A DNA stretch of 10,073 bases, taken from NCBI GenBank assembly GCA_934096025.1, contig CAKOLP010000024.1:1-10073 (forward strand). Reading direction: 5' to 3'. Within the stretch, counting starts at the first letter, position 1. Every line of letters starts with the position of its first letter. Below are positions 1-5,343 of this stretch, piece by piece. Source of the stretch: an uncultured Bacilli bacterium (GTDB lineage Bacteria; Bacillota_I; Bacilli_A; RF39; UBA660). Under the pieces are notes generated by a model. That model ran no database searches. It saw only the letters and a list, made by a program, of their open reading frames with translations, and was not told where the DNA came from. The position numbers were made by a program, and so were the translations under genes.

Positions 1-38
1 ACATATCTAATTCTTGTATGAACATTATTATAAAACAT
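1..38 (-). CDS. 5' end of an unidentified gene (partial, runs off the window)
   Basis: The minus strand has an ATG at 38 and 12 complete codons to the window edge, beginning MFYNNVHTR. A GGTGAT Shine-Dalgarno-like element lies just upstream (about 42-48), matching the 3' part of the anti-SD complement, as at the TTG start at 7411. The fragment is too short to assign to a family. It does not match the start of Obg, which would follow rpmA in Bacillus. It lies after the terminator at 105-130, so it would begin a separate transcription unit. A chance ATG remains possible. Confidence 0.4.
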   Translation of the reverse strand, partial: MFYNNVHTRIRY

Positions 39-104
39 GTAATCACCACTTAATTATATGTTAAGTTATATTAATTAAGAAACATTTTAATATTTTATTG
101 AAAT

Positions 105-130
105 AAAAAAAGCCCCTTAATAAGCTTTTA
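105..130 (-). terminator. Rho-independent terminator after the trpS remnant
   Basis: Read on the minus strand, AAAAGC pairs with GCTTTT, extended by two G-U pairs, around a small AT-rich loop and followed by a T run (plus-strand A run 105-111). It lies 12 bases past the stop of the trpS fragment, where an intact trpS gene could end. Its survival suggests the 3' end of the gene was retained together with its terminator. Confidence 0.6.
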
Positions 131-142
131 TTTAAATGTGTT

Positions 143-316
143 TTATCTACCAACACCCATTCTTTTTTTCATTAGTTCAAATTTTTCTTTTGCTAACTCT
201 TTTGTCTTATCTCTACCTTTATCTAAAATAATATTTAATTCTTCACTATTTAATATTTCATTGTATTTCTTTTGCATTTCTGATACTATTTTTAATATTA
301 TATCTTTTTCACACAT
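143..316 (-). pseudogene. trpS: C-terminal remnant of tryptophanyl-tRNA synthetase
   Basis: A 57-codon reading frame (ATG at 316, TAA at 143) resembles the last helices of bacterial tryptophanyl-tRNA synthetase, which charges tRNA-Trp. Residues 10-57 show the family's end pattern: QKKYNEIL, then LDKG followed by a Lys/Glu-rich helix, closing in MGVGR, like the MGLGR ending of many Firmicutes TrpS proteins. The Rossmann catalytic domain with its HIGH and KMSKS motifs is missing: a stop codon (TAA) sits two codons before the ATG, and no minus-strand frame upstream continues the family. A weak AAGAG lies 7 bases before the ATG, so a short peptide could be made, but it could not charge tRNA. Similarity was judged by eye from family knowledge. 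An intact trpS presumably exists elsewhere (inference). Confidence 0.65.
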
Positions 317-328
317 AATTTAACTCTT

Positions 329-533
329 TTCCTTGAGTCCAAGAAAGATAACAATTCAGGTTTTTATATAAAATATAATAAAATTGTGGAACTATAAACC
401 GGGAAATTATTGCTATAATTCGATTAAAGAAACTTCTTCTATAGGCGAATTAAAAATATATACTCCTAAATCTAATATATTATTTATTAAAGTTGATTAT
501 AATTTATTTAAAAATTATCCAATGAGTAGTTAA
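329..533 (+). pseudogene. Frameshifted fragment of an unrecognised plus-strand gene
   Basis: Two overlapping plus-strand frames read like coding sequence. One (from about 329, stop TAA at 395) gives ESKKDNNSGFYIKYNKIVEL. The other is open from 372 to the TAA at 531 (53 codons) and contains NYKPGNYCYNSIKE and later GELKIYTPKSN. Joining them near 390 with one frameshift gives one continuous protein-like segment of about 65 residues ending in YPMSS. There is no start codon with a Shine-Dalgarno sequence, and the first frame has no clear upstream beginning. Minus-strand frames over 340-540 are broken by many stops, so the plus strand is the better reading. I do not recognise the family. It is the only plus-strand coding candidate in the window. 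Confidence 0.4.
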
Positions 534-550
534 GTGGGTAGTTGAAAAAT

Positions 551-586
551 AAAAAAGATTATTAACTAAATTGTGAGTTAATAATC
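551..586 (-). terminator. Strong Rho-independent terminator of the 598-1309 gene pair
   Basis: On the minus strand an uninterrupted 11-bp stem (GATTATTAACT with AGTTAATAATC; plus-strand arms 557-567 and 576-586) with an 8-base loop is followed by six T. It begins 12 bases after the stop codon of the gene at 598-906. Confidence 0.9.
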
Positions 587-597
587 CAAAAATTTGT

Positions 598-906
598 TTA
601 CATCTTACGATTCTTTTCTTTTAAATCAACAAAGGCAATTGTATGAAATTGTCCGTTAACATTTTCATACATTATTCCTGCATCGCAACCAGTAAGTAAC
701 ATTTCACTTTCTAGCACCTCTAATGGAGTATTATAATCTTTATCAGATGTTGGGTATTCAACAAAATATGTATAATCAACATTAGCAAAATAAGCTTTTA
801 TAACATTATTTTTTGACAATAACATTACATACTGATATGTTGACAAGTATTTTGAATCATATTCAGATAAGCCATTTTTTAAATAATTTTCAAATAAGTT
901 CTGCAC
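598..906 (-). CDS. Unrecognised 102-residue protein (GTG start)
   Basis: This gene starts with GTG at 906 and ends at a TAA just before a strong terminator. The start is supported by AGGAG about 6 bases upstream (in 907-919), and there is no better ATG. The protein is soluble-looking: no signal peptide or membrane segment, an acidic, Tyr-rich N-terminal half (residues 5-50), then a mixed segment with YENVNGQFHTIAFVDL near the end and a basic tail. I do not recognise it and see no catalytic motif. It follows the gene at 920-1309 by 13 bases and shares its promoter and terminator, so the two form a two-gene unit and may act together (inference). The pair sits in a region of decayed accessory genes. 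Confidence 0.75.
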   Translation of the reverse strand: MQNLFENYLKNGLSEYDSKYLSTYQYVMLLSKNNVIKAYFANVDYTYFVEYPTSDKDYNTPLEVLESEMLLTGCDAGIMYENVNGQFHTIAFVDLKEKNRKM

Positions 907-919
907 AATATTCTCCTAT

Positions 920-1309
920 TTATCTACGCATTTTTCTTGTTGACTCAGTAGTTTCCATACTAGCTTGTTGATATGCACAAATCATATCTGAAACAAATTG
1001 CAGTTGGTCTTTGTTCATTACATTTATTGCAGCATTCAATTTTTCTGGCGATAATGTTGATAACCATCTTAAAGCATTCATTCTATCTAATTCTATCCAA
1101 GGATGATCACCACCAATAGCACGAGCATATATATGACGACCATATTCATCCATTATTTGATGACTATGTTCTCTACCATCTGCAGTTACATTATATGTAT
1201 GGTATACTAATGTACCATCATCTAACATAAATGTATCTGTAATAGCTCTATCACCGTTCCAGTATTTGTTTGTTTCTCTAGAAATAAATTTTCCACTGTT
1301 TCTGCTCAT
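920..1309 (-). CDS. Unrecognised 129-residue protein, first gene of a two-gene unit
   Basis: The frame runs from an ATG at 1309 to the TAG at 920, with a modest AGGG 5 bases before the start. The protein has no signal peptide or membrane helix. Its N-terminal half is rich in aromatic and charged residues and probably beta-strand (for example FMLDDGTLVYHTYNV, and REHSHQIMDEYGRH with three His). The C-terminal half is helical, and the tail is basic (STRKMRR). I do not recognise the family. The His-rich stretch could bind a metal, but no known motif is complete. Base composition differs from the core genes: four 60-base lines sampled within 961-1260 average about 34% G+C, against about 17-25% in lines sampled from spoIVFB and recD2. 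This fits acquisition by transfer. It has its own promoter at 1336-1364. Confidence 0.78.
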   Translation of the reverse strand: MSRNSGKFISRETNKYWNGDRAITDTFMLDDGTLVYHTYNVTADGREHSHQIMDEYGRHIYARAIGGDHPWIELDRMNALRWLSTLSPEKLNAAINVMNKDQLQFVSDMICAYQQASMETTESTRKMRR

Positions 1310-1332
1310 AAAACCCTACTTTCATTTATATC

Positions 1333-1364
1333 AAAATTATAACACAAAATATTTATAATTTTAA
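1333..1364 (-). promoter_or_regulatory. Promoter of the 598-1309 unit, embedded in an inverted repeat
   Basis: On the minus strand TTAAAA (1359-1364), a 17-base spacer and TATAAT (1336-1341) with an upstream TG (extended -10) form a good sigma-A-type promoter; the start would fall near 1329, giving a leader of about 20 bases. The -10 box lies in one arm of a perfect 10-bp inverted repeat (1333-1342 and 1353-1362). The other arm covers the stop codon of the metallopeptidase gene (1353-1355). The repeat could be an operator or a weak hairpin. Confidence 0.6.
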
Positions 1365-2144
1365 TAACCTTTTTTTACTTTCAGACTCTAAAAGTGAAAG
1401 TGTTGGATTACTATGTATGTCTAAACCATATATTAATTTATTATAAGTATCTACTTCTTTGTCAACTAATGTTGGAATCGTTTTATCAAACCTAGAAATA
1501 CTTTGATAAGGAAATATTGATACTCTACTTTTATAAAGATATCCATTCGACAAGTAAAAATATAAGTTATTAGTAGTTTCATTGCATTCCATTGTATTTA
1601 ATAATCTATTTTGTTGTGCAAAATCATATATCAATTTTGCACTTTCAATACTCGCCTCACGCTCATCAGGAATCAAATCATGTAATTGAGTATTTAATTC
1701 TCTATTTTGCTTTATATTAATGGATAATTGTTTCATAACAGATATTAAATAATTATCATAATTAATCATATATTGATATTGGATAGCATGAAATATTTCG
1801 TGAAATAATATTGTTAAATATTCAATTATAAAATTTTCATTTGTAAGTATATTCAAATTTTTTACTTGCAATAATTTTTGAATATTTAAAGTTAATTTTT
1901 TTTCTTCAAAATTATAATAACCACCTATATAGGAAGTATCATCACCAAAAGAAATATTTTTTATCTCATCTCCTAAGTTTAAAGTATCTACTATTTCATA
2001 AGTTAAAGATAAATAATTTGCTAAATTTTCTTTAGATATTGATTTTAGCAAATTCCAATATGTAAATAATAATTCTTTTAAATCTGCAGATAAAACCATA
2101 TAACTTTTACTTTTTAATCCATGTAAATCTATTATTTTATCCAT
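1353..2144 (-). CDS. Probable zinc metallopeptidase (HEIFH), unclassified
   Basis: A protein of 263 residues when started at the ATG at 2144. That start has AGGAGG four bases upstream, whereas the ATG 13 codons earlier has no ribosome site. The key feature is HEIFH at residues 115-119 inside a hydrophobic helix, the HExxH zinc site in which two His bind zinc and Glu activates water. A following helix has DEREASIES (residues 160-168), where a Glu could be the third ligand, as in gluzincins such as ImmA/IrrE (M78). I see no helix-turn-helix, signal peptide or membrane segment, so it is probably cytoplasmic. Residues 72-88 (IGGYYN through LTLNI) look like the strands before the active-site helix. 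The substrate is unknown; no repressor gene lies beside it to support a phage ImmA-type role. It has its own promoter at 2308-2335. Confidence 0.72.
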   Translation of the reverse strand: MDKIIDLHGLKSKSYMVLSADLKELLFTYWNLLKSISKENLANYLSLTYEIVDTLNLGDEIKNISFGDDTSYIGGYYNFEEKKLTLNIQKLLQVKNLNILTNENFIIEYLTILFHEIFHAIQYQYMINYDNYLISVMKQLSINIKQNRELNTQLHDLIPDEREASIESAKLIYDFAQQNRLLNTMECNETTNNLYFYLSNGYLYKSRVSIFPYQSISRFDKTIPTLVDKEVDTYNKLIYGLDIHSNPTLSLLESESKKRLLKL

Positions 2145-2235
2145 ATTTCCTCCTAATTTGCAAACTATACTAACAAAAAGCAAATACTTCTTTCATTTGT
2201 TCTTTAGTTTTTAATAATGTATCTTATAATTATAG

Positions 2236-2255
2236 TTTCAATATATTTATTGAAA
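2236..2255. repeat. AT-rich perfect inverted repeat in the leader of the metallopeptidase gene
   Basis: TTTCAATA, a 4-base spacer and TATTGAAA form a perfect 8-bp palindrome about 90 bases upstream of the metallopeptidase start and about 45 bases downstream of the predicted transcription start. It could be an operator or an RNA hairpin. AT-rich palindromes of this size arise by chance in such DNA, so the call is weak. Confidence 0.3.
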
Positions 2256-2307
2256 AATCTTTAATGAAAAATTACACTATGAACGGCAATCAAAAGATTA
2301 TGTATTT

Positions 2308-2335
2308 ATTATAGCAGTTGTAAATATTATTACAA
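2308..2335 (-). promoter_or_regulatory. Promoter of the metallopeptidase gene
   Basis: On the minus strand TTGTAA (2330-2335), a 16-base spacer and a perfect TATAAT (2308-2313) preceded by TGC give an extended -10 promoter. Transcription would start near 2301, leaving an untranslated leader of about 155 bases. No sizeable gene lies in that leader (2145-2300); it holds a short frame ending KEQMKEVFAFC, without a ribosome site, and the palindrome at 2236-2255. Confidence 0.55.
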
Positions 2336-2399
2336 ATGATTTTCTTGTAACATTTTTATTTCTAATTTTTTAAATCATGTTTTTTTACTGCCATAGTAA

Positions 2400-2836
2400 T
2401 CAATATAAAATTCCTAGTATAGTCATTCTTACTTTAATCAAAAACCAATATTTTAAAGTATTTATATCAACACAAATACCAGCCAAAGAAACTATTTCAA
2501 TTATTAAATCAATCATTAGTAAACGTATCGATTTATCAGAGTTTCTATATAACTTATCTTTCATATCTAAACTCTTTACGACTTATCCATTTAATAATTT
2601 CATGATTTCTTCATTGATTTTATTTTGATATTTTAAGTTCTCAATAGTATTTAATAAGACTTAAACTTTTTCTTCTCCAATAGTATTTTTCATAATATTT
2701 TCTAATGACTCAATAAGAATATCATTATTTTTCATATTACTTTCAATACTATTCAGGTTCGTTTTAAATTTTCCCCTTTAAGCTATTTATAATATTCTAA
2801 TATGTATGGATTATGTGGACTAATTTGTGCGCCAAA
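2400..2836 (-). pseudogene. Decayed unrecognised gene with in-frame stops and a frameshift
   Basis: Minus-strand frames line up as one broken gene. From 2836 one frame reads FGAQISPHNPYILEYYK, meets TAG (2783-2785), continues LKGENLKR and meets TGA (2753). Shifting frame near 2758 gives NLNSIESNMKNND and a helical stretch to TAA (2661-2663). The same frame resumes for 25 codons (LLNTIENLKYQNKINEEI) to a second TAA (2583-2585), then runs to a TGA at 2400 through a hydrophobic segment (LLMIDLIIEIVSLAGICVDI). The last part alone could be a 54-residue small membrane protein from an ATG at 2564, but its ribosome site is poor. Stop-free stretches on both sides of two TAA codons in one frame favour decay over three tiny genes. 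I do not recognise the family. The plus-strand open frame over 2377-2628 is judged a shadow. Confidence 0.42.
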
Positions 2837-3075
2837 CCTGAAGCACATCTTGTTCCATATAATAATCCTAAACCATAAAATAAGGTTAAAAGTGCTTCGT
2901 CTACAGCTGCGTAAAGTTTTAATTCTAACTCTTTAAGTTGTGACTCATTTATATTTAAAGTCTCAAATAAAAACTTAAATGACTTATTGAGATATTCATA
3001 TCCTAATCTATCAGCTAATATTTTTGAAAGTGTTGTTTTTCCACTACCACCCATTCCCTCAACTGCAATTCTCAT
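2797..3075 (-). pseudogene. Truncated P-loop deoxynucleoside/nucleotide kinase, N-terminal part
   Basis: The 92-codon frame begins with a classic nucleotide-kinase start: MRIAVEGMGGSGKTT, a P-loop at residues 7-14 (GxxxxGKT) that binds ATP phosphates, then a helix (LSKILADRLG). The beginning fits deoxynucleoside kinases and related small-molecule kinases, normally about 190-220 residues long. Here the reading ends early. The similarity I expect stops near residue 82 (LFYGLGLLYGTR), before the DRY/DRS catalytic region and the LID arginines, and the last residues (CASGLAHKLVHIIHTY) look like out-of-frame translation of the neighbouring broken gene, whose better frame overlaps here. It is therefore very probably inactive. 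It starts 25 bases after the Nudix stop with a weak AGAG ribosome site and would be co-transcribed with it. A short functional P-loop protein is a less likely alternative. Confidence 0.6.
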
Positions 3076-3100
3076 GCGTTTTTCTCTTTTCCCTTTGTTT

Positions 3101-3568
3101 TTAGTATAATTTTAAATTCCATCTTAATTTTTCATCTAGATTTTCATTATCTTCATATACCATTTCGTTAATTTCTTCATTTTTAAAAACTTCCAATAAT
3201 TTATCGAAATCATCTGCAAGTTTTGTATTTTTTAATTCATCTTCATTCATCCAATATATTTTCCCCTCTGATGTTTCAAAAATAATATCACCACTATAAT
3301 CATCTGATTTAAATAAAATAATTAATTGTCTTTCATTTTCTTTTTTATCATACCAATCTTTGATTCCACATATTCTAACAGAATTCAATTTTAATCCTGT
3401 TTCTTCATATACTTCTCTTTTAACTGAGGGAACAACACTTTCCCCTAGTTCTATTTTTCCTCCCGGAAAAGCAACTCCTTTCCAACTTTTTATTCTTTCT
3501 TGTACTAATACTTTTTTTGTAGTTGGATTAATAATTTTACACATATTCATTAATTTCACATTTTCCAT
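3101..3568 (-). CDS. Nudix hydrolase, MutT/8-oxo-dGTP diphosphatase-like
   Basis: A 155-residue Nudix protein. The Nudix box GX5EX7REUXEEXGU is complete: G37, E43, then REVYEETGL at 51-59. These acidic residues bind Mg2+ and drive pyrophosphate-bond cleavage of NDP-X substrates. The N-terminal strand (VKLMNMCKIINP) and FPGGK just before the box are typical of MutT-like sanitising enzymes. The C-terminal layout (EGKIYWMNEDEL, then a helix and a final short strand) resembles Gram-positive MutX-type 8-oxo-dGTPases of about 155 residues. The substrate cannot be fixed from sequence alone. The start has AAGGAG five bases upstream. It follows the rpmA terminator by about 20 bases with no convincing promoter, so it may depend on readthrough. 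The truncated kinase downstream may have been its operon partner in nucleotide metabolism. Confidence 0.88.
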   Translation of the reverse strand: MENVKLMNMCKIINPTTKKVLVQERIKSWKGVAFPGGKIELGESVVPSVKREVYEETGLKLNSVRICGIKDWYDKKENERQLIILFKSDDYSGDIIFETSEGKIYWMNEDELKNTKLADDFDKLLEVFKNEEINEMVYEDNENLDEKLRWNLKLY

Positions 3569-3590
3569 TTTTTCTCCTTCTTTGTTTTAT

Positions 3591-3622
3591 AAAAAAAGCA
3601 TTTACTATGCTTCGTAAACGCT
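3591..3622 (-). terminator. Terminator of the rplU-prp-rpmA operon, overlapping the rpmA stop
   Basis: On the minus strand AGCGTTTAC pairs with GTAAATGCT (9 bp with one G-U; plus-strand arms 3614-3622 and 3597-3605) around an 8-base loop, followed by seven T. The last rpmA sense codons are in the 5' arm and loop; its TAG (3605-3607) lies at the loop/3'-arm junction, so the ribosome finishing rpmA must pass through the hairpin. Confidence 0.88.
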
Positions 3623-3889
3623 TACTTTCTTTCTATTTCTTCCTAATCTTTCATATTTAACTACACCAGTTATTTTAGCAAACAATGTATTATCTTTTCC
3701 CATTCCTACATTAGTTCCAGGATAAATCTTTGTTCCTCTTTGGCGATAAATAATCGAACCGGCATTAACTGTTTGTCCATCACTTGCCTTAGCTCCAAGT
3801 CTACGACCAGCTGAATCTCTACCATTTCTAGTAGAACCTTGAGCTTTAACATGAGCAAATAATTGGATATTCAACTTCATGAAATTCAT
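3605..3889 (-). CDS. rpmA: 50S ribosomal protein L27 with Prp-cleaved N-terminal extension
   Basis: A 94-residue L27, a large-subunit protein whose N-terminus reaches toward the peptidyl-transferase centre. The family is clear from [20 protein letters not shown] and [15 protein letters not shown] through [12 protein letters not shown]. Firmicutes L27 carries a short N-terminal extension that the cysteine protease Prp removes. Here it is [11 protein letters not shown] with the expected cut between F11 and A12, matching the family motif LNLQFF/A in related form. The first ATG is chosen because AAGGAGG lies 7 bases upstream; the Met at residue 4 is the alternative. The start overlaps the prp stop as ATGA, which couples the protease to its substrate. 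The gene ends in its own terminator hairpin. Confidence 0.98.
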   Translation of the reverse strand: MNFMKLNIQLFAHVKAQGSTRNGRDSAGRRLGAKASDGQTVNAGSIIYRQRGTKIYPGTNVGMGKDNTLFAKITGVVKYERLGRNRKKVSVYEA

Positions 3890-4188
3890 AGTTCATCCTC
3901 CTTAATTATTTTTATATTTTTGCAATAAGACAATGCTAGTTCCTCTAGCATACTAATCATATTTTCTATTATTAATAAGACATTTTTATTAGAACTTTTT
4001 ATATTTATAACTAATAAATTAGGCTTTTGCTCTACCAATAAAGAATTTTTCTCTAAACGAAGTGCAGCATTAACACTCGTTATAACAATAGATGAAGCAC
4101 TAGCACATACAATATCTTTGCCAGCTTCTTCGTAATTGGCATGTCCTTTAATAATAATTTTTTTAGCACTAATAATTACTTTAATCAT
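3886..4188 (-). CDS. prp: Ribosomal-processing cysteine protease Prp (YsxB family)
   Basis: A 100-residue protein between rplU and rpmA, the standard place of prp (ysxB). Prp removes the N-terminal extension of L27, an essential step in Staphylococcus aureus. The catalytic pair is present: His16 in [16 protein letters not shown] and Cys28, with the 12-residue spacing of the family. The remainder alternates strands and helices, with a long helix (residues 68-90) as expected. The ATG overlaps the rplU stop (TAATG) and has no good ribosome site of its own, so translation is probably coupled. Its stop overlaps the rpmA start. Length is close to the usual 105-110 residues. Confidence 0.95.
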   Translation of the reverse strand: MIKVIISAKKIIIKGHANYEEAGKDIVCASASSIVITSVNAALRLEKNSLLVEQKPNLLVINIKSSNKNVLLIIENMISMLEELALSYCKNIKIIKEDEL

Positions 4189-4484
4189 TAGCCAATTTTC
4201 TTAACAACTAATTTAGTATATGGTTGTCTGTGTCCTTGAGTCTTACTATATTTTTTCTTAGGTCTGTATTTAAACACTTTAATTTTTTTATTCTTACCAT
4301 GCTTTTCTACAGTACAAACAACACTAGCATTAGCAACATATGGATTACCAGCTTTACCATCTACGAATAAAACTTTATCAAATGTAACATCTGCTCCAGC
4401 TTCAACATTTAGCTTTTCAACATAAATTACATCTCCAACAGATACATAATATTGTTTTCCACCAGTTTCAAATATAGCTTTCAT
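4188..4484 (-). CDS. rplU: 50S ribosomal protein L21
   Basis: A 98-residue L21, a 23S-rRNA-binding protein of the large subunit. The N-terminus ([18 protein letters not shown]) and the Lys-rich C-terminus ([17 protein letters not shown] followed by TKLVVKKI) are family hallmarks, and the length is typical (about 100-103). The ATG at 4484 has a full AGGAGG six bases upstream. It is the first gene of rplU-prp-rpmA and is preceded by an L21 leader RNA and a near-consensus promoter, so the operon is probably under feedback control by a ribosomal protein (family knowledge; the ligand is taken to be L21). Confidence 0.98.
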   Translation of the reverse strand: MKAIFETGGKQYYVSVGDVIYVEKLNVEAGADVTFDKVLFVDGKAGNPYVANASVVCTVEKHGKNKKIKVFKYRPKKKYSKTQGHRQPYTKLVVKKIG

Positions 4485-4500
4485 TTCATACCTCCTTATA

Positions 4501-4566
4501 TTTTTGAAGTCGCGCCATTAAGGTACTTACAAGTTTTTGACCTTTTCTGTGCGGTTTTTTAAGAAA
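4501..4566 (-). ncRNA. L21 leader (autoregulatory 5' UTR element)
   Basis: The untranslated leader directly before the rplU ribosome site contains blocks I associate with the Firmicutes L21 leader: CCGCACAG, then AAGGT pairing with ACCTT around a small ACT-TGTA-AGT hairpin, then GGCGCGACTTC. CGC in the first block can pair with GCG in the last. This GC-containing conserved patch stands out in very AT-rich DNA. In other Firmicutes this RNA is thought to bind the operon's ribosomal protein and lower expression. It spans nearly all of the space between the predicted transcription start (about 4578) and the AGGAGG at 4491-4496. Confidence 0.85.
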
Positions 4567-4584
4567 TTACTTAAAAACAAAATT

Positions 4585-4613
4585 ATTTTATCAAATATAA
4601 AAGTTCTTGTCAA
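4585..4613 (-). promoter_or_regulatory. Near-consensus promoter of rplU-prp-rpmA, inside the end of spoIVFB
   Basis: On the minus strand a perfect TTGACA (4608-4613), a 17-base spacer and TAAAAT (4585-4590) predict a start near 4578. The -35 box and spacer lie within the last codons of the spoIVFB-like gene, whose stop is at 4591-4593. The ribosomal operon can thus be made independently of the morphogenesis genes upstream. Confidence 0.85.
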
Positions 4614-5343
4614 ATCTTTCCCGCAATAATTCATATTCACTTACTACTCTATTTTCTTTTTTAAAGTACTGATATGTATCTATTTTTAAAATATCTAAAT
4701 TGCCTTTTTTCGTAGATATATATTTAAAATCATACTTATTTAAAAACCTTTCTAATAAAAATTTATTATGAATATATTTATAATTTTTAATCGCCAAGTA
4801 CGCTTTATATACAAATAAACCCACTAATAAATAATTATTTAAGCTAAACCAAAAATTAAATAACAAATAAATAATAACAAATATAAAACTAAAAACTACA
4901 TGAAGAAAATAGGCTTTTTTAAAAGAATTAAATTTATTTAAAATACTAAAAAGTATCAAACTACCGTCCAAAGGAATTATAGGAAGCAAATTAAAAAGCA
5001 ATATACTTAAATTATATTTAATAAGAATACCTTTAGTAAGAATATCTAAAGGGAAAATATTTATAAATAAAAATAAAATAAGCTGATTAAAAACACCTGC
5101 ACTAGCAAGAATAAGTTCTTTTATTACCGAAGTATTTATATCTTTTTCTAAAAGGGTTATTCCCCCGAATGGATATATAGTAACATTTATAATTTTAAAT
5201 TTAAAAAGATGAGCTACCAATACATGACCTAACTCATGAAAAATCACAATAAATAAGACACACAACCCAATTTTTATATACCCTGTAAGAAGAAGTATAA
5301 ACAAAAAATAAAGGGTAATACTATGAATTTTTATAATCTTCAT
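4591..5343 (-). CDS. spoIVFB: SpoIVFB-like M50 intramembrane zinc protease (site-2 protease)
   Basis: A 250-residue multi-pass membrane protein. The zinc site HELGH is at residues 36-40 in a membrane helix (H36, H40 ligands; E37 catalytic), and the third ligand is D126 in NLLPIIPLDG, the M50 signature. YPFGG at 57-61 is also typical. In Bacillus, SpoIVFB in the outer forespore membrane cleaves pro-sigma-K during sporulation. The position between a spoIVFA-like gene and rplU is exactly that of B. subtilis spoIVFB. The C-terminal part (about 180-250) keeps the FLLERF stretch that follows the membrane domain, but the CBS-like domain looks shortened (288 residues in B. subtilis). The start overlaps the spoIVFA-like gene by 23 bases and lacks a strong ribosome site, suggesting coupling. 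A non-sporulation S2P substrate is possible if the host does not sporulate. Confidence 0.88.
   Translation of the reverse strand: MKIIKIHSITLYFLFILLLTGYIKIGLCVLFIVIFHELGHVLVAHLFKFKIINVTIYPFGGITLLEKDINTSVIKELILASAGVFNQLILFLFINIFPLDILTKGILIKYNLSILLFNLLPIIPLDGSLILFSILNKFNSFKKAYFLHVVFSFIFVIIYLLFNFWFSLNNYLLVGLFVYKAYLAIKNYKYIHNKFLLERFLNKYDFKYISTKKGNLDILKIDTYQYFKKENRVVSEYELLRERFDKNFYI

Noticed and set aside
51..75. TATAAT-like promoter just before the partial gene at 1-38
   Set aside because: The -35 is poor and the start would fall inside the Shine-Dalgarno region, leaving no room for a leader.
138..323. Plus-strand open frame of 61 codons
   Set aside because: Phe/Ser/Ile-rich translation typical of the antisense of an AT-rich gene; it overlaps the trpS-like fragment on the minus strand.
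1..600. CRISPR array, insertion sequence ends or att direct repeats around the trpS remnant
   Set aside because: No regularly spaced repeats, transposase fragments or convincing long direct repeats could be found by eye.
2145..2183. Upstream ATG start for the metallopeptidase (13 extra residues)
   Set aside because: AGGAGG lies within this stretch and points to the ATG at 2144; the longer start has no ribosome site.
2377..2628. Plus-strand open frame of 83 codons
   Set aside because: No ribosome site; the minus strand has better coding character (broken gene), so this is judged an antisense shadow.
3569..3600. TATAAA as a -10 box for the Nudix gene
   Set aside because: The nearest -35-like sequence is about 21 bases away, too far; it is also part of the terminator T run.
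3360..3617. Plus-strand open frame of 85 codons
   Set aside because: Antisense to the Nudix gene with its intact Nudix box.
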